DNA of 38,246 nt, taken from positions 1 through 38,246 of IMG/VR virus record IMGVR_UViG_3300021137_000046, one strand, 5' to 3'. The translations under genes were made by a program, and so were the position numbers. Below the pieces are notes generated by a model that worked only from the letters and a program-made list of their open reading frames with translations, was not told the origin of the DNA and searched no databases. Shown one piece after another: positions 1-6,780 of this stretch (its first letter is position 1; the number at the start of each line of letters is the position of its first letter). This stretch comes from a virus.

Positions 1-41
1 TATATTATTTATAATATTATTAACTATTAAAACTTATTAAC

Positions 42-239
42 ATGTTTTTTAACTTATTTGAAATAAAGATAATAAAGAAAGTCAAAAGAAAAAAGATTAG
101 TAATGCAAAAGTAAAAAATAATACGTGCCCAAATTGTGGTAATAGGTTAATAAGAAGTAACACAGATGATTTTAGTGATCCTTGTGATGATTTAGATTGT
201 GATAACTGTGGATTTCATACTGTTGAATTTGTTGCTTAA
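42..239 (+). CDS. small zinc-ribbon protein
   Basis: A 65-residue protein with two zinc knuckles, CPNCG at residues 29-33 and CDNCG at 53-57, plus another Cys at 48. The first 25 residues are Lys-rich. The four knuckle cysteines could hold one zinc ion. Free-standing ribbons of this kind often act as nucleic-acid or protein adaptors in phages, but nothing here points to a specific partner. The ATG at 42 is the first in frame; the window edge lies only 41 bases upstream. Confidence 0.65.
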   Translation: MFFNLFEIKIIKKVKRKKISNAKVKNNTCPNCGNRLIRSNTDDFSDPCDDLDCDNCGFHTVEFVA

Positions 240-365
240 TTGCACATCAATTTTATAATTTTTATCCGAAATGGTCGTTATGAAACGCAAGTTTCTTATA
301 CTGTTTCTGAGAGAATTTCGTTTGTTTAATTGCCTAGTTATTAAAATTTATTAATATAAATAATG

Positions 366-492
366 TCTTAGGTAAAGGTGATGTGTAATATTATTATATT
401 CTTTTGCACTGTAAACGCAAAAATTGTAGAAATACATATATAATATATTGCAATTTTGGGGCCGCAATCCGCAAGTTTACTTTTATCTAAGA
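366..492 (+). ncRNA. helix-closed structured RNA candidate
   Basis: The gap 240-608 has no convincing gene. Within it, bases 366-379 pair with 479-492 over 14 positions (TCTTAGGTAAAGGT against ACTTTTATCTAAGA, using G-U pairs), closing an AU-rich domain of about 100 nt. An inner pairing of CAAAAATTG-type and CAATTTTG-type segments is possible. It resembles the other long-stem elements at 1543, 2096, 3912 and 4408 in shape but not in sequence. Function unknown; the strand is assumed from the genes around it. Confidence 0.35.
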
Positions 493-608
493 TCTTATTT
501 ATATATTATTGCGTTTTTAAGAAAATTTTTTAATCTATTATTAAATATTATTATATGTATATTCACAATGCAGGAAAATTTCGGTTAAAAGGTAATAATA
601 TATATTTT

Positions 609-731
609 ATGCTATTTGGATTAATACCTGTTTATTTAGGTTATATATCTGGAGCAAAATATAGTGATAGAGAATTAATAAATGGCGCAATATCTAAAGA
701 ATTTTATGATATTGTAAGTAAATTTAAATAA
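609..731 (+). CDS. hypothetical small protein, 40 aa
   Basis: Starts MLFGLIPVYLGYISG, a short hydrophobic stretch that could be one membrane segment, followed by a polar tail ending in KFK. No family recognised. It stands alone between the structured RNA at 366 and the next small frame, and codon use is AT-rich like its neighbours. Confidence 0.4.
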   Translation: MLFGLIPVYLGYISGAKYSDRELINGAISKEFYDIVSKFK

Positions 732-769
732 TTGCCTTATTTAGGCTTTAACTAATAAAAATTAATAAT

Positions 770-880
770 ATGGAAAGATATAGATTTATTGGTACAGTAT
801 CATATGATAATACATATATTTGTGATATTTATTGGGATAGATTTGATTTATGTAAAGTTTATAGTATCGGTTATCTGTAA
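770..880 (+). CDS. hypothetical small protein, 36 aa
   Basis: A short Tyr- and Asp-rich reading frame starting MERYRFIGTVSYDN, preceded by an A/T-rich leader. No motif or relative recognised. Supported only by its position in a run of small genes and by a clean ATG-to-TAA frame. Confidence 0.35.
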   Translation: MERYRFIGTVSYDNTYICDIYWDRFDLCKVYSIGYL

Positions 881-925
881 TTAATTGCATTTATAAAAAT
901 ATTTTTAACTCAAAAACTTAAAAAC

Positions 926-1204
926 ATGCGTACGAAAGTAGAAGTAATCGAAGTAGATGGAGAAGGATTAGAATCACTTCTCAACAAAAATGTAATGATA
1001 ATGTGTTTTAATTATTTCTATACAGGTAAACTTGTAGGAGTAAATGATACATTTATTAAATTAGAAAATCCCCATATTGTCTATGAAACAGGTGCATTTT
1101 CTGATAAAAAATTCAAGGACGCACAAAAAATATCTGATAATCCACACTACATTCAGATATCAGCAATAGAATCATATTGTGAATCAACAAAAACTTTGAT
1201 ATGA
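926..1204 (+). CDS. hypothetical protein with SH3-like look
   Basis: A 92-residue protein. Its middle (NVMIMCFNYFYTGKLVGVND) followed by a beta-rich FIKLENPHIV segment suggests a small SH3-like barrel, similar in feel to the modules of the 9435 gene; this is inference. The start follows the recurring AACTCAAAAA leader seen before several genes here. Its TGA stop overlaps the ATG of the Ser-repeat peptide gene as ATGA, so the two are probably translationally coupled. Confidence 0.65.
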   Translation: MRTKVEVIEVDGEGLESLLNKNVMIMCFNYFYTGKLVGVNDTFIKLENPHIVYETGAFSDKKFKDAQKISDNPHYIQISAIESYCESTKTLI

Positions 1205-1371
1205 GCCTAAGACCACAATCTCGATTAAATAAAGTTTATAGGTCAGGGTCAGGGTCAGGGTCATGGTCAAGGTCATGGTCAGGGTCAAGGTCATGGTCAA
1301 GGTCAGGGTCAGGGTCATGGTCAAGGTCAAGGTCAAGGTCAGGGTCAGGGTCATGGTCAGGGTCAGTGTAA
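1201..1371 (+). CDS. Ser-X dipeptide repeat peptide, 56 aa
   Basis: The ATG at 1201 overlaps the stop of the previous gene (ATGA). After a 13-residue leader (MSLRPQSRLNKVY) the protein is made almost entirely of Arg-Ser, Gly-Ser and Trp-Ser steps encoded by the hexamer array 1241-1366, and ends SGSV before TAA. Every variable base of the hexamer falls on the first position of the X codon, giving GGG, AGG or TGG and so Gly, Arg or Trp. Such a peptide would be basic, flexible and studded with Trp, suggesting nucleic-acid or membrane contact. No family recognised. The alternative is that the array is non-coding DNA and the frame is accidental. Confidence 0.45.
   Translation: MSLRPQSRLNKVYRSGSGSGSWSRSWSGSRSWSRSGSGSWSRSRSRSGSGSWSGSV
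1241..1366. repeat. 21-copy GGTCAN hexamer array
   Basis: Twenty-one perfect-length tandem copies of GGTCAN. Only the sixth base varies, and it is G, A or T, never C. It is one of the most G-rich tracts in an AT-rich window. It could be a coding minisatellite (see the 1201 gene), an iteron-like protein-binding array, or a slippage-prone tract. It is not a CRISPR array, as there are no spacers. Confidence 0.95.
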
Positions 1372-1426
1372 TATACTAAACTAATTCAAATAGGATAGAC
1401 TGCAGCGAAGAGTTTTAACCTCATTT

Positions 1427-1588
1427 ATGATATCCGTAGAAAGATTAGAAGGTAAGTCAATGTTTATGTATAAAGATAGATATACTATTACAACTCTTTC
1501 AATTAGTTTAAATTGCATGACTCAAAAAAATTATTATTGTTTAAGATCTTTAGTAGGTAGACAGGTAAATTGTAAGACTTGGAAATAA
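1427..1588 (+). CDS. hypothetical small protein, 53 aa
   Basis: An ATG-to-TAA frame starting MISVERLEGKSMFMYKDRY and rich in Tyr, Cys and Thr. The last third overlaps the 5' arm of the long hairpin at 1543-1639, so gene and RNA structure share sequence. No family recognised; the frame may be real with a structured 3' end, or fortuitous. Confidence 0.35.
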   Translation: MISVERLEGKSMFMYKDRYTITTLSISLNCMTQKNYYCLRSLVGRQVNCKTWK

Positions 1589-1639
1589 ACTATATCTACA
1601 ACAAGAAATTTATTTCTTTATCTATCTACTAAAGATCTT
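1543..1639 (+). ncRNA. 18-bp-stem structured RNA candidate
   Basis: Bases 1543-1560 (AAGATCTTTAGTAGGTAG) pair with 1622-1639 (CTATCTACTAAAGATCTT) over all 18 positions with one G-U pair. The 61-nt interior can form a second helix around AAATAAA/TTTATTT. No T-run follows directly, so it does not look like a simple terminator. Role unknown. Confidence 0.45.
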
Positions 1640-1658
1640 TTACTAAAACAACAAAATT

Positions 1659-1799
1659 ATGAAAACAAAAACTAAACAAATAAGATTTCTATCTATATTA
1701 ACTATAGGTAGATTTGAAGACGGTGATATTCTTTTAAATAAATCTAGAACTAATTGTGTTATGTTTACTCTTTTTGGTTTAGATGTTTATTTGAATTAA
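1659..1799 (+). CDS. hypothetical small protein, 46 aa
   Basis: Starts MKTKTKQIRFLSILTIGRF, basic then hydrophobic, and ends FGLDVYLN. It begins 19 bases after the hairpin element at 1543-1639. No family recognised. Confidence 0.4.
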   Translation: MKTKTKQIRFLSILTIGRFEDGDILLNKSRTNCVMFTLFGLDVYLN

Positions 1800-1841
1800 A
1801 ATGCACGACAATTTTGCAAAAATATTAAATAAAAATTCAAT

Positions 1842-2081
1842 ATGAATCAACAGGAAAAGCAAAAAACATTACAAAAACTCTACGATATGACTTTTGTACC
1901 AAAAGAATGGGTAGAATTTAATGGAGATTATAAAAAATGCATGCAAGATATTAGACTCAAAGATGGTACAGAAATAGAAGAATGTTGGCCTAATGCTGGA
2001 AAATTTAATGTTTTTTCTATTAAACATAAACCAATACCTATTTCTGAAGTTACCCATGTAAAAGCACATAAAGGATGGTAA
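1842..2081 (+). CDS. hypothetical protein, 79 aa
   Basis: A soluble 79-residue protein beginning MNQQEKQKTLQKLYDMTF and ending VTHVKAHKGW. The mixed charge and two short beta-like stretches suggest a compact fold, but no family is recognised. A same-length antisense frame is its shadow. Confidence 0.6.
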   Translation: MNQQEKQKTLQKLYDMTFVPKEWVEFNGDYKKCMQDIRLKDGTEIEECWPNAGKFNVFSIKHKPIPISEVTHVKAHKGW

Positions 2082-2095
2082 ACAAATTAAAAACT

Positions 2096-2171
2096 AAATA
2101 GGCAGAGAGAAAGATAATAGTAATCTATATACAGGCAGGACTTAAGTTGTTTGTATTATCTCTGTCTATTT
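2096..2171 (+). ncRNA. helix-closed structured RNA candidate
   Basis: Bases 2096-2108 (AAATAGGCAGAGA) pair with 2159-2171 (TCTCTGTCTATTT) over 13 positions with one G-U. The 50-nt interior includes ACAGGCAGGACTTAAG. Same architecture as the elements at 1543 and 3912, with a different sequence. Role unknown. Confidence 0.4.
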
Positions 2172-2218
2172 GATTAAATTGTAAAAAATATTTTTTAATC
2201 AATTAAAAACTCAAATTT

Positions 2219-2383
2219 ATGGTAACAACAATTGTATTTGGTATTGCATTAATATATTCTATAATGTATATACAGCTATTTGTAATGACAATATATGCAA
2301 AAAGCAAATTAGAAAATATAGACCTCGCAATATGTCTTTTAAGTTGTATTTTATGGTCTTGGTTATGGTATTTATGTCATTAA
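2219..2383 (+). CDS. small membrane protein, 54 aa
   Basis: Two hydrophobic stretches (residues about 3-24 and 36-52, the second rich in Leu, Trp and Cys) flank a short polar loop AKSKLENID, giving a likely two-helix inner-membrane hairpin. The start follows the AAAAACTCAAA leader. No family recognised. Confidence 0.5.
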   Translation: MVTTIVFGIALIYSIMYIQLFVMTIYAKSKLENIDLAICLLSCILWSWLWYLCH

Positions 2384-2395
2384 AACTCAAAACTT

Positions 2396-2494
2396 ATGAA
2401 AAATAGAATAGCAAATAATTTTGAAAATAGTCAAAATACATATGGTAATGGTAATGGTTATTCACTATTAATTAGAATCCGACTATTTCCATAG
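2396..2494 (+). CDS. hypothetical peptide, 32 aa
   Basis: A short frame starting MKNRIANNFENSQ with a Gly-Asn stretch (YGNGNGY). It is preceded by the AAAACTCAAAA leader, which is the main reason to keep it. Its last codons overlap the terminator hairpin at 2476. Low confidence. Confidence 0.3.
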   Translation: MKNRIANNFENSQNTYGNGNGYSLLIRIRLFP

Positions 2495-2508
2495 TTGGAT
2501 TATTTTTA
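2476..2508 (+). terminator. rho-independent terminator
   Basis: An 11-bp stem, AATCCGACTAT against ATAGTTGGATT (one G-U), with a four-base TTCC loop, followed by ATTTTT. Likely ends transcription of the upstream small-gene run. Confidence 0.75.
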
Positions 2509-2524
2509 AAATAAATGCAAAATT

Positions 2525-2734
2525 ATGCATAAAATATTAAAAAAATTTGCTATATGGCCCACGCAAGTTACAATAAGTTGGGATAAATATAAATTCACTT
2601 GGATATTTCTTAAAACATATTATGTAATAGATAATGTAAGATTTAGATGGCGCAAAGATGCATTAGAATTTTCTACAAGATTTTTAAAAGATGAATTGCA
2701 AAAAGAAATAAAAGAATTAAAAGAAAAAATATGA
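2525..2734 (+). CDS. hypothetical protein, 69 aa
   Basis: Starts MHKILKKFAIWPTQV. The centre is Trp/Tyr-rich and the last 25 residues (DELQKEIKELKEKI) form a charged helix, possibly a short coiled coil. Its TGA overlaps the next ATG (ATGA at 2731), suggesting coupled translation with the membrane protein that follows. Confidence 0.55.
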   Translation: MHKILKKFAIWPTQVTISWDKYKFTWIFLKTYYVIDNVRFRWRKDALEFSTRFLKDELQKEIKELKEKI

Positions 2735-2898
2735 AAAAAGAACATTTTACACCGTTATTCACGGCTATAATATTATACTTAGTTTGGTTTGCATTTTTTG
2801 GATTATGTGTGCATTTACCAATTAGTATAGTATTAGTACCTTGGATAATAGGATTAGTAAGTTATATTATATTGAAAAGATTAAAATTTTTTATTTAA
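2731..2898 (+). CDS. two-helix membrane protein, 55 aa
   Basis: After MKKEHFTPLF come two hydrophobic spans (about residues 9-28 and 31-47) and a basic end (LKRLKFFI). Holin-like in size and topology, but nothing in the sequence singles out a holin, and no lysin gene is nearby. It overlaps the previous stop by ATGA. Confidence 0.5.
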   Translation: MKKEHFTPLFTAIILYLVWFAFFGLCVHLPISIVLVPWIIGLVSYIILKRLKFFI

Positions 2899-2927
2899 CA
2901 ATTAACAACAAACAAAACACAAACAAA

Positions 2928-3503
2928 ATGAAAAAGTACCTATTAATTGCAATTAGTTTATTATCTCTTACAAGTTGTGAGTATGATAATCATCCGAGAA
3001 ATACATCTGCAATAGATGAACAAGCACACACGGAATTAAATCAACGCGATTTAAACCAAAAACAACCTGCACCTACAATTACATGGAGCCTTGAAAGAGA
3101 TAATCTCATTAAAAGGTTTAAACTGCAAAATGATCGTGCAGTAATGTTTTATATGTATATATTCATAGAAGGACAAGGGCAACCAATTGGTTATTATCAG
3201 ATAAATAAAGTATCTTCTGTAAATAGCCAACTTACAAATACACAACAAGTTGTACCTTTTCACATGTATGGTGGCGGGTATACTTATGATATTCTACCAA
3301 GTCCCGCAGAAGATGGTTCTTATGGTACAAATGGTGATGGTATGTTTGGATTTACACCTGATGACATCTATATAGAAACAGATATGCATTATATTACAAG
3401 CACAATCCCACTTACATTTGAGAAACCTGTTAATTGTATAGCAATAATTACAACAGAACAAGCACGAAAAGCATTAGAAATTTCTAAAAAAGCAATGCAA
3501 TAA
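2928..3503 (+). CDS. predicted lipoprotein
   Basis: A 191-residue protein starting MKKYLLIAISLLSLTSC: a basic N-terminus, hydrophobic core and lipobox ending in Cys17, so it should be processed by signal peptidase II and lipid-anchored. The mature part begins EYDNHPRNTS and contains Gly-rich, aromatic, beta-type sequence (HMYGGGYTYDI). The ATG at 2928 is preferred to an upstream in-frame ATG because it places the signal peptide at the N-terminus and follows an A/C-rich leader. Phage lipoproteins are often superinfection-exclusion or moron factors; that role is inference. It directly precedes a second membrane-anchored gene. Confidence 0.75.
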   Translation: MKKYLLIAISLLSLTSCEYDNHPRNTSAIDEQAHTELNQRDLNQKQPAPTITWSLERDNLIKRFKLQNDRAVMFYMYIFIEGQGQPIGYYQINKVSSVNSQLTNTQQVVPFHMYGGGYTYDILPSPAEDGSYGTNGDGMFGFTPDDIYIETDMHYITSTIPLTFEKPVNCIAIITTEQARKALEISKKAMQ

Positions 3504-3505
3504 TT

Positions 3506-3892
3506 ATGAAAACATTTGGAATAATAGTATTATGCTTATTAGGTGTAGTTGCCTTAAGTATTTTTGGGTTTATGGGTACAACCTGTAATAATGCACAAAA
3601 TCAAGTGCAAGACCATGTAGTAAATAATTCATTTAACAGTTATGAAGAGTTTCAAGAGATATATAACACTTGTCAACAAGTTAATGATGATCTTGGAACT
3701 ATAAAAGATGCGAATGAAAATGACAAAATGTTTGCTCAATTTTCAAAAACTTCTCAGCAAACCGCATTAAAAAAGAAAATGAATCGTTGGATAGAAGAAT
3801 ATAATGCAAAATCTAAAATGTGGAATAGAAGCATGTGGAAATCAAATACATTACCATATCAACTATCTGCAAAAGATTTTAGTAATTACTAA
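3506..3892 (+). CDS. membrane-anchored protein, 128 aa
   Basis: One N-terminal transmembrane segment (about residues 4-22) and a helical soluble domain rich in Asn, Gln and Trp with the segment RWIEEYNAKSKMWNRSMW. It starts two bases after the lipoprotein stop, so the two probably form one unit in the envelope. The arrangement is reminiscent of spanin or exclusion pairs, but neither is recognisable by motif. Confidence 0.65.
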   Translation: MKTFGIIVLCLLGVVALSIFGFMGTTCNNAQNQVQDHVVNNSFNSYEEFQEIYNTCQQVNDDLGTIKDANENDKMFAQFSKTSQQTALKKKMNRWIEEYNAKSKMWNRSMWKSNTLPYQLSAKDFSNY

Positions 3893-3911
3893 TTAAAAAT
3901 TGTGCATAATA

Positions 3912-4011
3912 ATAAAATAGCAGAGAATGTGTATAAAACAAGAAACTTGCTCAGTCTAAGGATTAGAAATCTAAGAACGCAGTCGTATTAAGCACTTCTC
4001 TACTATTTTAT
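3912..4011 (+). ncRNA. helix-closed structured RNA candidate
   Basis: Bases 3912-3927 (ATAAAATAGCAGAGAA) pair with 3996-4011 at 15 of 16 positions. The interior contains two small hairpins, ACAAG/CTTG and GATT/AATC. It fills the gap behind the membrane-anchored gene. Role unknown. Confidence 0.4.
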
Positions 4012-4044
4012 CTATTAGCTCTGTAAAAAGGGTTAGGCTGTTAT

Positions 4045-4124
4045 AATCTGCATAAACATTGTTCACCAATTTTGGGTATAATACAATGTGAGAAGATGTG
4101 ATTTCTATAGGGTAAATGCAGACT
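4045..4124 (+). ncRNA. possible nested-hairpin RNA
   Basis: AATCTGCAT (4045-4053) can pair with ATGCAGACT (4116-4124) with one mismatch, enclosing a second helix ACATTGT (4056-4062) / ACAATGT (4083-4089). Weaker than the neighbouring elements, and possibly part of one larger fold with 3912-4011. Confidence 0.25.
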
Positions 4125-4179
4125 AATATAGAAATTGTTCATATTATAGCAGTGCTTAAACAATTTAAAACTCAAAAAA

Positions 4180-4395
4180 ATGCAAACGCAACCAAAAATT
4201 TACATCATCGGAGGGCAAATAACAGAAATACCTCAAATTGCAGAAGCTACACAGTATCCTCAGATACAAAAACAGTTTCATCCACGCACACACCCAAATA
4301 TAAAATTGCAGCAAAAAATTCAAAAGAAACTGCATAAACAGTCAAAGTTTACCAAAAAAATACACAGTTTAACAGAATTAGAAGTAAGACATTAG
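4180..4395 (+). CDS. hypothetical basic protein, 71 aa
   Basis: Starts MQTQPKIYIIGGQITEIPQ right after the AAAACTCAAAAA leader, which selects this frame over an overlapping one beginning at 4116. Rich in Gln, Lys and His; the second half (KLHKQSKFTKKIHSLTE) is strongly basic. No family recognised. Confidence 0.55.
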   Translation: MQTQPKIYIIGGQITEIPQIAEATQYPQIQKQFHPRTHPNIKLQQKIQKKLHKQSKFTKKIHSLTELEVRH

Positions 4396-4407
4396 GATTT
4401 TTGAGTT

Positions 4408-4478
4408 CTCAGATAATAGGTGCGGTGTGTATAAGCCGTTAAATAGTATCATATATACAGCCTGTTATCTGAGTTTTT
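4408..4478 (+). terminator. long-stem terminator or structured RNA
   Basis: Bases 4408-4420 (CTCAGATAATAGG) pair with 4461-4473 (CCTGTTATCTGAG) over 13 positions with one G-U, followed by TTTTT. Inside, TGTGTATA (4426-4433) pairs with TATATACA (4452-4459), and a GCGG/GCCG contact is possible. The T-run argues for termination, but the 40-nt structured loop is far larger than a normal terminator needs. Confidence 0.55.
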
Positions 4479-4523
4479 AAAACGCAAATCTATTAAAATT
4501 TTTTAAAATTCAATCTAAATAAA

Positions 4524-4745
4524 ATGACAACACTAACAAAATTTTCAAAAAAACGCAGTGCAATTAATAGAAGATCTATAGTTAAAACACGACTAGAAGA
4601 ACAATTACTTGCAGGAACTAAACAAAAAAAGTTTTTTGTAGACGCAGAAGGTAACATTACCCCTACAATAGAAATGATTCCCTTAGAAGAATTAGATAAA
4701 GTACGCATTACTAAAGAAATAGCAACCTTACAAACAAGAATGTAA
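4524..4745 (+). CDS. hypothetical basic protein, 73 aa
   Basis: Starts MTTLTKFSKKRSAINRRSIV, basic, followed by an acidic-aliphatic helix (IPLEELDKVRITKEIATLQ). No family recognised. It is followed one base later by a membrane protein gene, and the pair is probably co-transcribed. Confidence 0.55.
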   Translation: MTTLTKFSKKRSAINRRSIVKTRLEEQLLAGTKQKKFFVDAEGNITPTIEMIPLEELDKVRITKEIATLQTRM

Positions 4746-4746
4746 A

Positions 4747-5061
4747 ATGGAAACACTTATAATAGTAATTGGTGTAATAGCAGGCTTAGGTCTGCTAATG
4801 TGGTATTCTGCAGCAATGGGAGGTTTTGTGGTATATAAATTTTGGTATTGGTTTTTGTTACCAATTTTTCCAAATTTACCACATATAAACTATTGGGAAG
4901 CAGTTTCTTTAATGATGTTTATTAATTTATGTAAAAGTTCATACACAGATAATATAAAAAAAGAATATAAAGATTCACAAAATTTTTACATAATAAAGGC
5001 AATACTTAATCCAATTTTACAATTATTAATTGGATATATTGTCTACAAATGTATTTATTAA
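4747..5061 (+). CDS. membrane protein, three helices
   Basis: A 104-residue protein with hydrophobic segments at about residues 3-24, 30-45 and 82-103, and a polar loop (SSYTDNIKKEYKDSQ) between the second and third. An inner-membrane protein of unknown role; no family recognised. Confidence 0.6.
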   Translation: METLIIVIGVIAGLGLLMWYSAAMGGFVVYKFWYWFLLPIFPNLPHINYWEAVSLMMFINLCKSSYTDNIKKEYKDSQNFYIIKAILNPILQLLIGYIVYKCIY

Positions 5062-5076
5062 AATACTATAGGTTTT

Positions 5077-5110
5077 ATCAGTTTAGATTCTTGTAAGAAA
5101 ACTGATTTTT
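5077..5110 (+). terminator. rho-independent terminator
   Basis: ATCAGTTT (5077-5084) pairs with AAACTGAT (5099-5106) and is followed by a run of T. It closes the transcription unit ending with the membrane protein. Confidence 0.6.
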
Positions 5111-5141
5111 AAATTATTGAAAAACTCTAAAAAATTTATTT

Positions 5142-5480
5142 ATGAAATTATTATCAATAGCTTTAATTCTAAGTATAGGATTAAATGCATCTGCTCAATC
5201 TGATTTATATACTCAATCTTTTAAAGGAGATTCTATTAGAATTGAAAAGCAAAAATATTGGTGTTATGCGTCTGTAGAAAATATTTTTGAAAATGCAACA
5301 CCCTTTATAACAACAGATAACCTATATTTTACAGTATCTTATAGTAAGTACATGCTCTATGATAATCTAACGCAAACAAGGTATATCTGTACATCACTTA
5401 GAGATTCTAATATTACACCCCACTTAGTATATCTAATAAATCTAATCAGAGAAAATCGTGTATATAACAAATCTTATTAG
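5142..5480 (+). CDS. secreted protein with signal peptide
   Basis: A 112-residue protein starting MKLLSIALILSIGLNASAQS, a textbook signal peptide with a likely AxA cleavage at ASA-Q (residues 16-19), the form common in Bacteroidota. The mature part is mostly beta-type and contains two Cys (KYWCYASVE and RYICTSLRD) that might form a disulfide in the periplasm. No family recognised. Confidence 0.65.
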   Translation: MKLLSIALILSIGLNASAQSDLYTQSFKGDSIRIEKQKYWCYASVENIFENATPFITTDNLYFTVSYSKYMLYDNLTQTRYICTSLRDSNITPHLVYLINLIRENRVYNKSY

Positions 5481-5481
5481 T

Positions 5482-5589
5482 ATGGGAAACTTTCAAGCAA
5501 TTTGCCACTATCTTACAATAATAATAGTGGTACAGATTATTTCAAAAACAATTTTAAGGTGGCAAGAAAATAAATATGAAGATGAATGA
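5482..5589 (+). CDS. single-pass membrane peptide, 35 aa
   Basis: Starts MGNFQAICHYLTIIIVVQII, one transmembrane segment, with the acidic tail WQENKYEDE. Its end overlaps the start of the sigma-factor gene by 8 to 14 bases depending on which sigma ATG is used. The close coupling hints at a regulatory or merely operonic link. Confidence 0.4.
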   Translation: MGNFQAICHYLTIIIVVQIISKTILRWQENKYEDE

Positions 5590-6100
5590 AAAGGAATTTC
5601 AAGAAGATTTATATAGAAATTATTTAAGTAGATTTATTGGATATGTATTAAAACGTCGTTGTAGTTTACAATATTGTGATGCACAAGAAATTGCACATAA
5701 TGCATTTTTAAATATATTTAAATATAGAAACAATATTAAAAATGATGCGGCGTTTGATTCGTGGATGTTTAAAGTGTTACATAACGCCATGAACCAATAT
5801 GTCCAAAGAAATTATGAAAAAATTTCTGCAATAAAGATTACGCTATTTGAGAATCTCCATGATAATGTATTACAAGATATACCAAATTATCAAGAGATTG
5901 AAGAAGAACTTATTAAAAAAAAATTAGAAAATGCAATAGGTCGGGAATCTGCATATAAAAAACATGCTTATACAATAGTAAAAATGTATAATCAAGGATA
6001 TAATTGCCGAGATATTTCAGAAAAAATAGGATTGGCTTATAGGCATACTAAAAGTATTAAACAACACGCATATAAACAACTAAAAAACTTATTAAAATGA
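5576..6100 (+). CDS. ECF-type sigma factor
   Basis: A 174-residue protein with the sigma-70 family ECF layout. Region 2 spans about residues 15-80 (DAQEIAHNAFLNIFKYRNN, then DSWMFKVLHNAMNQY, the core-binding and -10-reading helices). Region 4 is a C-terminal helix-turn-helix at about 135-172 (YNCRDISEKIGLAYRHTKSI). No region 1 or 3, as is typical of ECF factors. It should bind host RNA polymerase core and redirect it to phage promoters; the conserved TTTG-N20-TATATT promoters at 18702, 29121 and 37223 are candidate targets (inference). A second ATG at 5582 is an equally good start. Its stop overlaps the next gene (ATGA). Confidence 0.8.
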   Translation: MKMNEKEFQEDLYRNYLSRFIGYVLKRRCSLQYCDAQEIAHNAFLNIFKYRNNIKNDAAFDSWMFKVLHNAMNQYVQRNYEKISAIKITLFENLHDNVLQDIPNYQEIEEELIKKKLENAIGRESAYKKHAYTIVKMYNQGYNCRDISEKIGLAYRHTKSIKQHAYKQLKNLLK

Positions 6101-6318
6101 GTAAGAATAGCCGTAGAAACCAACGCAAATTATTTAAAGAAATTTGTGATAACGTATTAGGGTTAGATATAATACCTAATAGAAAACGCAATATACATAA
6201 TATAAAAAGCCACAAAAATAAGGCAACGCATTCATTGCACAAAGATTCAAAAGAGACAAAAATAAAACGTGCCACAGGATTTAGACCTTTTGCACACAGT
6301 AATCACGGAGCAGAATAA
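6097..6318 (+). CDS. hypothetical basic protein, 73 aa
   Basis: Starts MSKNSRRNQRKLFKEICDNV, overlapping the sigma-factor stop. Very basic (many Arg, Lys and His), so possibly nucleic-acid or polymerase binding. No family recognised. The overlap suggests it is made together with the sigma factor. Confidence 0.5.
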   Translation: MSKNSRRNQRKLFKEICDNVLGLDIIPNRKRNIHNIKSHKNKATHSLHKDSKETKIKRATGFRPFAHSNHGAE

Positions 6319-6328
6319 ATAAAAACTA

Positions 6329-6532
6329 ATGGAAAAGGAAGATAATATAACAGAACAAGAATACTTAGGATTATTAAATAGCTTGGATTGGTATTATAAT
6401 TTTTCTGATTCAAATGCCGTGCAGGAAGAAAATTTTTTAAAAGACGCAAGATTAAAAAGACTTGCAATAAATAATTCAAGATTCAAAGAATTATATCATA
6501 ACGAACAACAAAAACGATTTAAAAGAAATTAA
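6329..6532 (+). CDS. hypothetical protein, 67 aa
   Basis: Starts MEKEDNITEQEYLGLLNSLD, an acidic helical first half, and ends with a basic tail (NEQQKRFKRN). No family recognised. Confidence 0.5.
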   Translation: MEKEDNITEQEYLGLLNSLDWYYNFSDSNAVQEENFLKDARLKRLAINNSRFKELYHNEQQKRFKRN

Positions 6533-6533
6533 A

Positions 6534-6590
6534 ATGAAAAAAAGCAACGGATTCGGTATCAGCTATATATCCTTAATATACATTAAATAA
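6534..6590 (+). CDS. possible leader peptide, 18 aa
   Basis: MKKSNGFGISYISLIYIK fills the gap between two genes; its TAA shares a base with the next ATG (TAATG). It may be a coupling or leader peptide, or chance. Confidence 0.25.
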   Translation: MKKSNGFGISYISLIYIK

Positions 6591-6778
6591 TGCAATTAAT
6601 AAAAAATTTAGAAGATTTGCAATTTGTTTTGAATTCCAAAGAAGAATATAGCTTATATACAGATCATTGTGGAAAAAAGATATTAATTTCACATGAAATG
6701 GTTTTAAGAACGCAACTTTGTCAAATAATTGCAAATATAAAAATAAAAAAATATTGGTTTGAACTCAAAAAATCTTAA
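6590..6778 (+). CDS. hypothetical protein, 62 aa
   Basis: Starts MQLIKNLEDLQFVLNSKEEY; small, helical and basic towards the C-terminus (KIKKYWFELKKS). No family recognised. Confidence 0.5.
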   Translation: MQLIKNLEDLQFVLNSKEEYSLYTDHCGKKILISHEMVLRTQLCQIIANIKIKKYWFELKKS

Positions 6779-6780
6779 AT

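Noticed and set aside
1241-1366. Possible CRISPR array
   Set aside because: The unit is a 6-base tandem repeat with no unique spacers.
4116-4337. Overlapping plus-strand ORF in another frame
   Set aside because: The 4180 frame has the leader motif and better protein composition; the 4116 frame begins within a predicted RNA stem.
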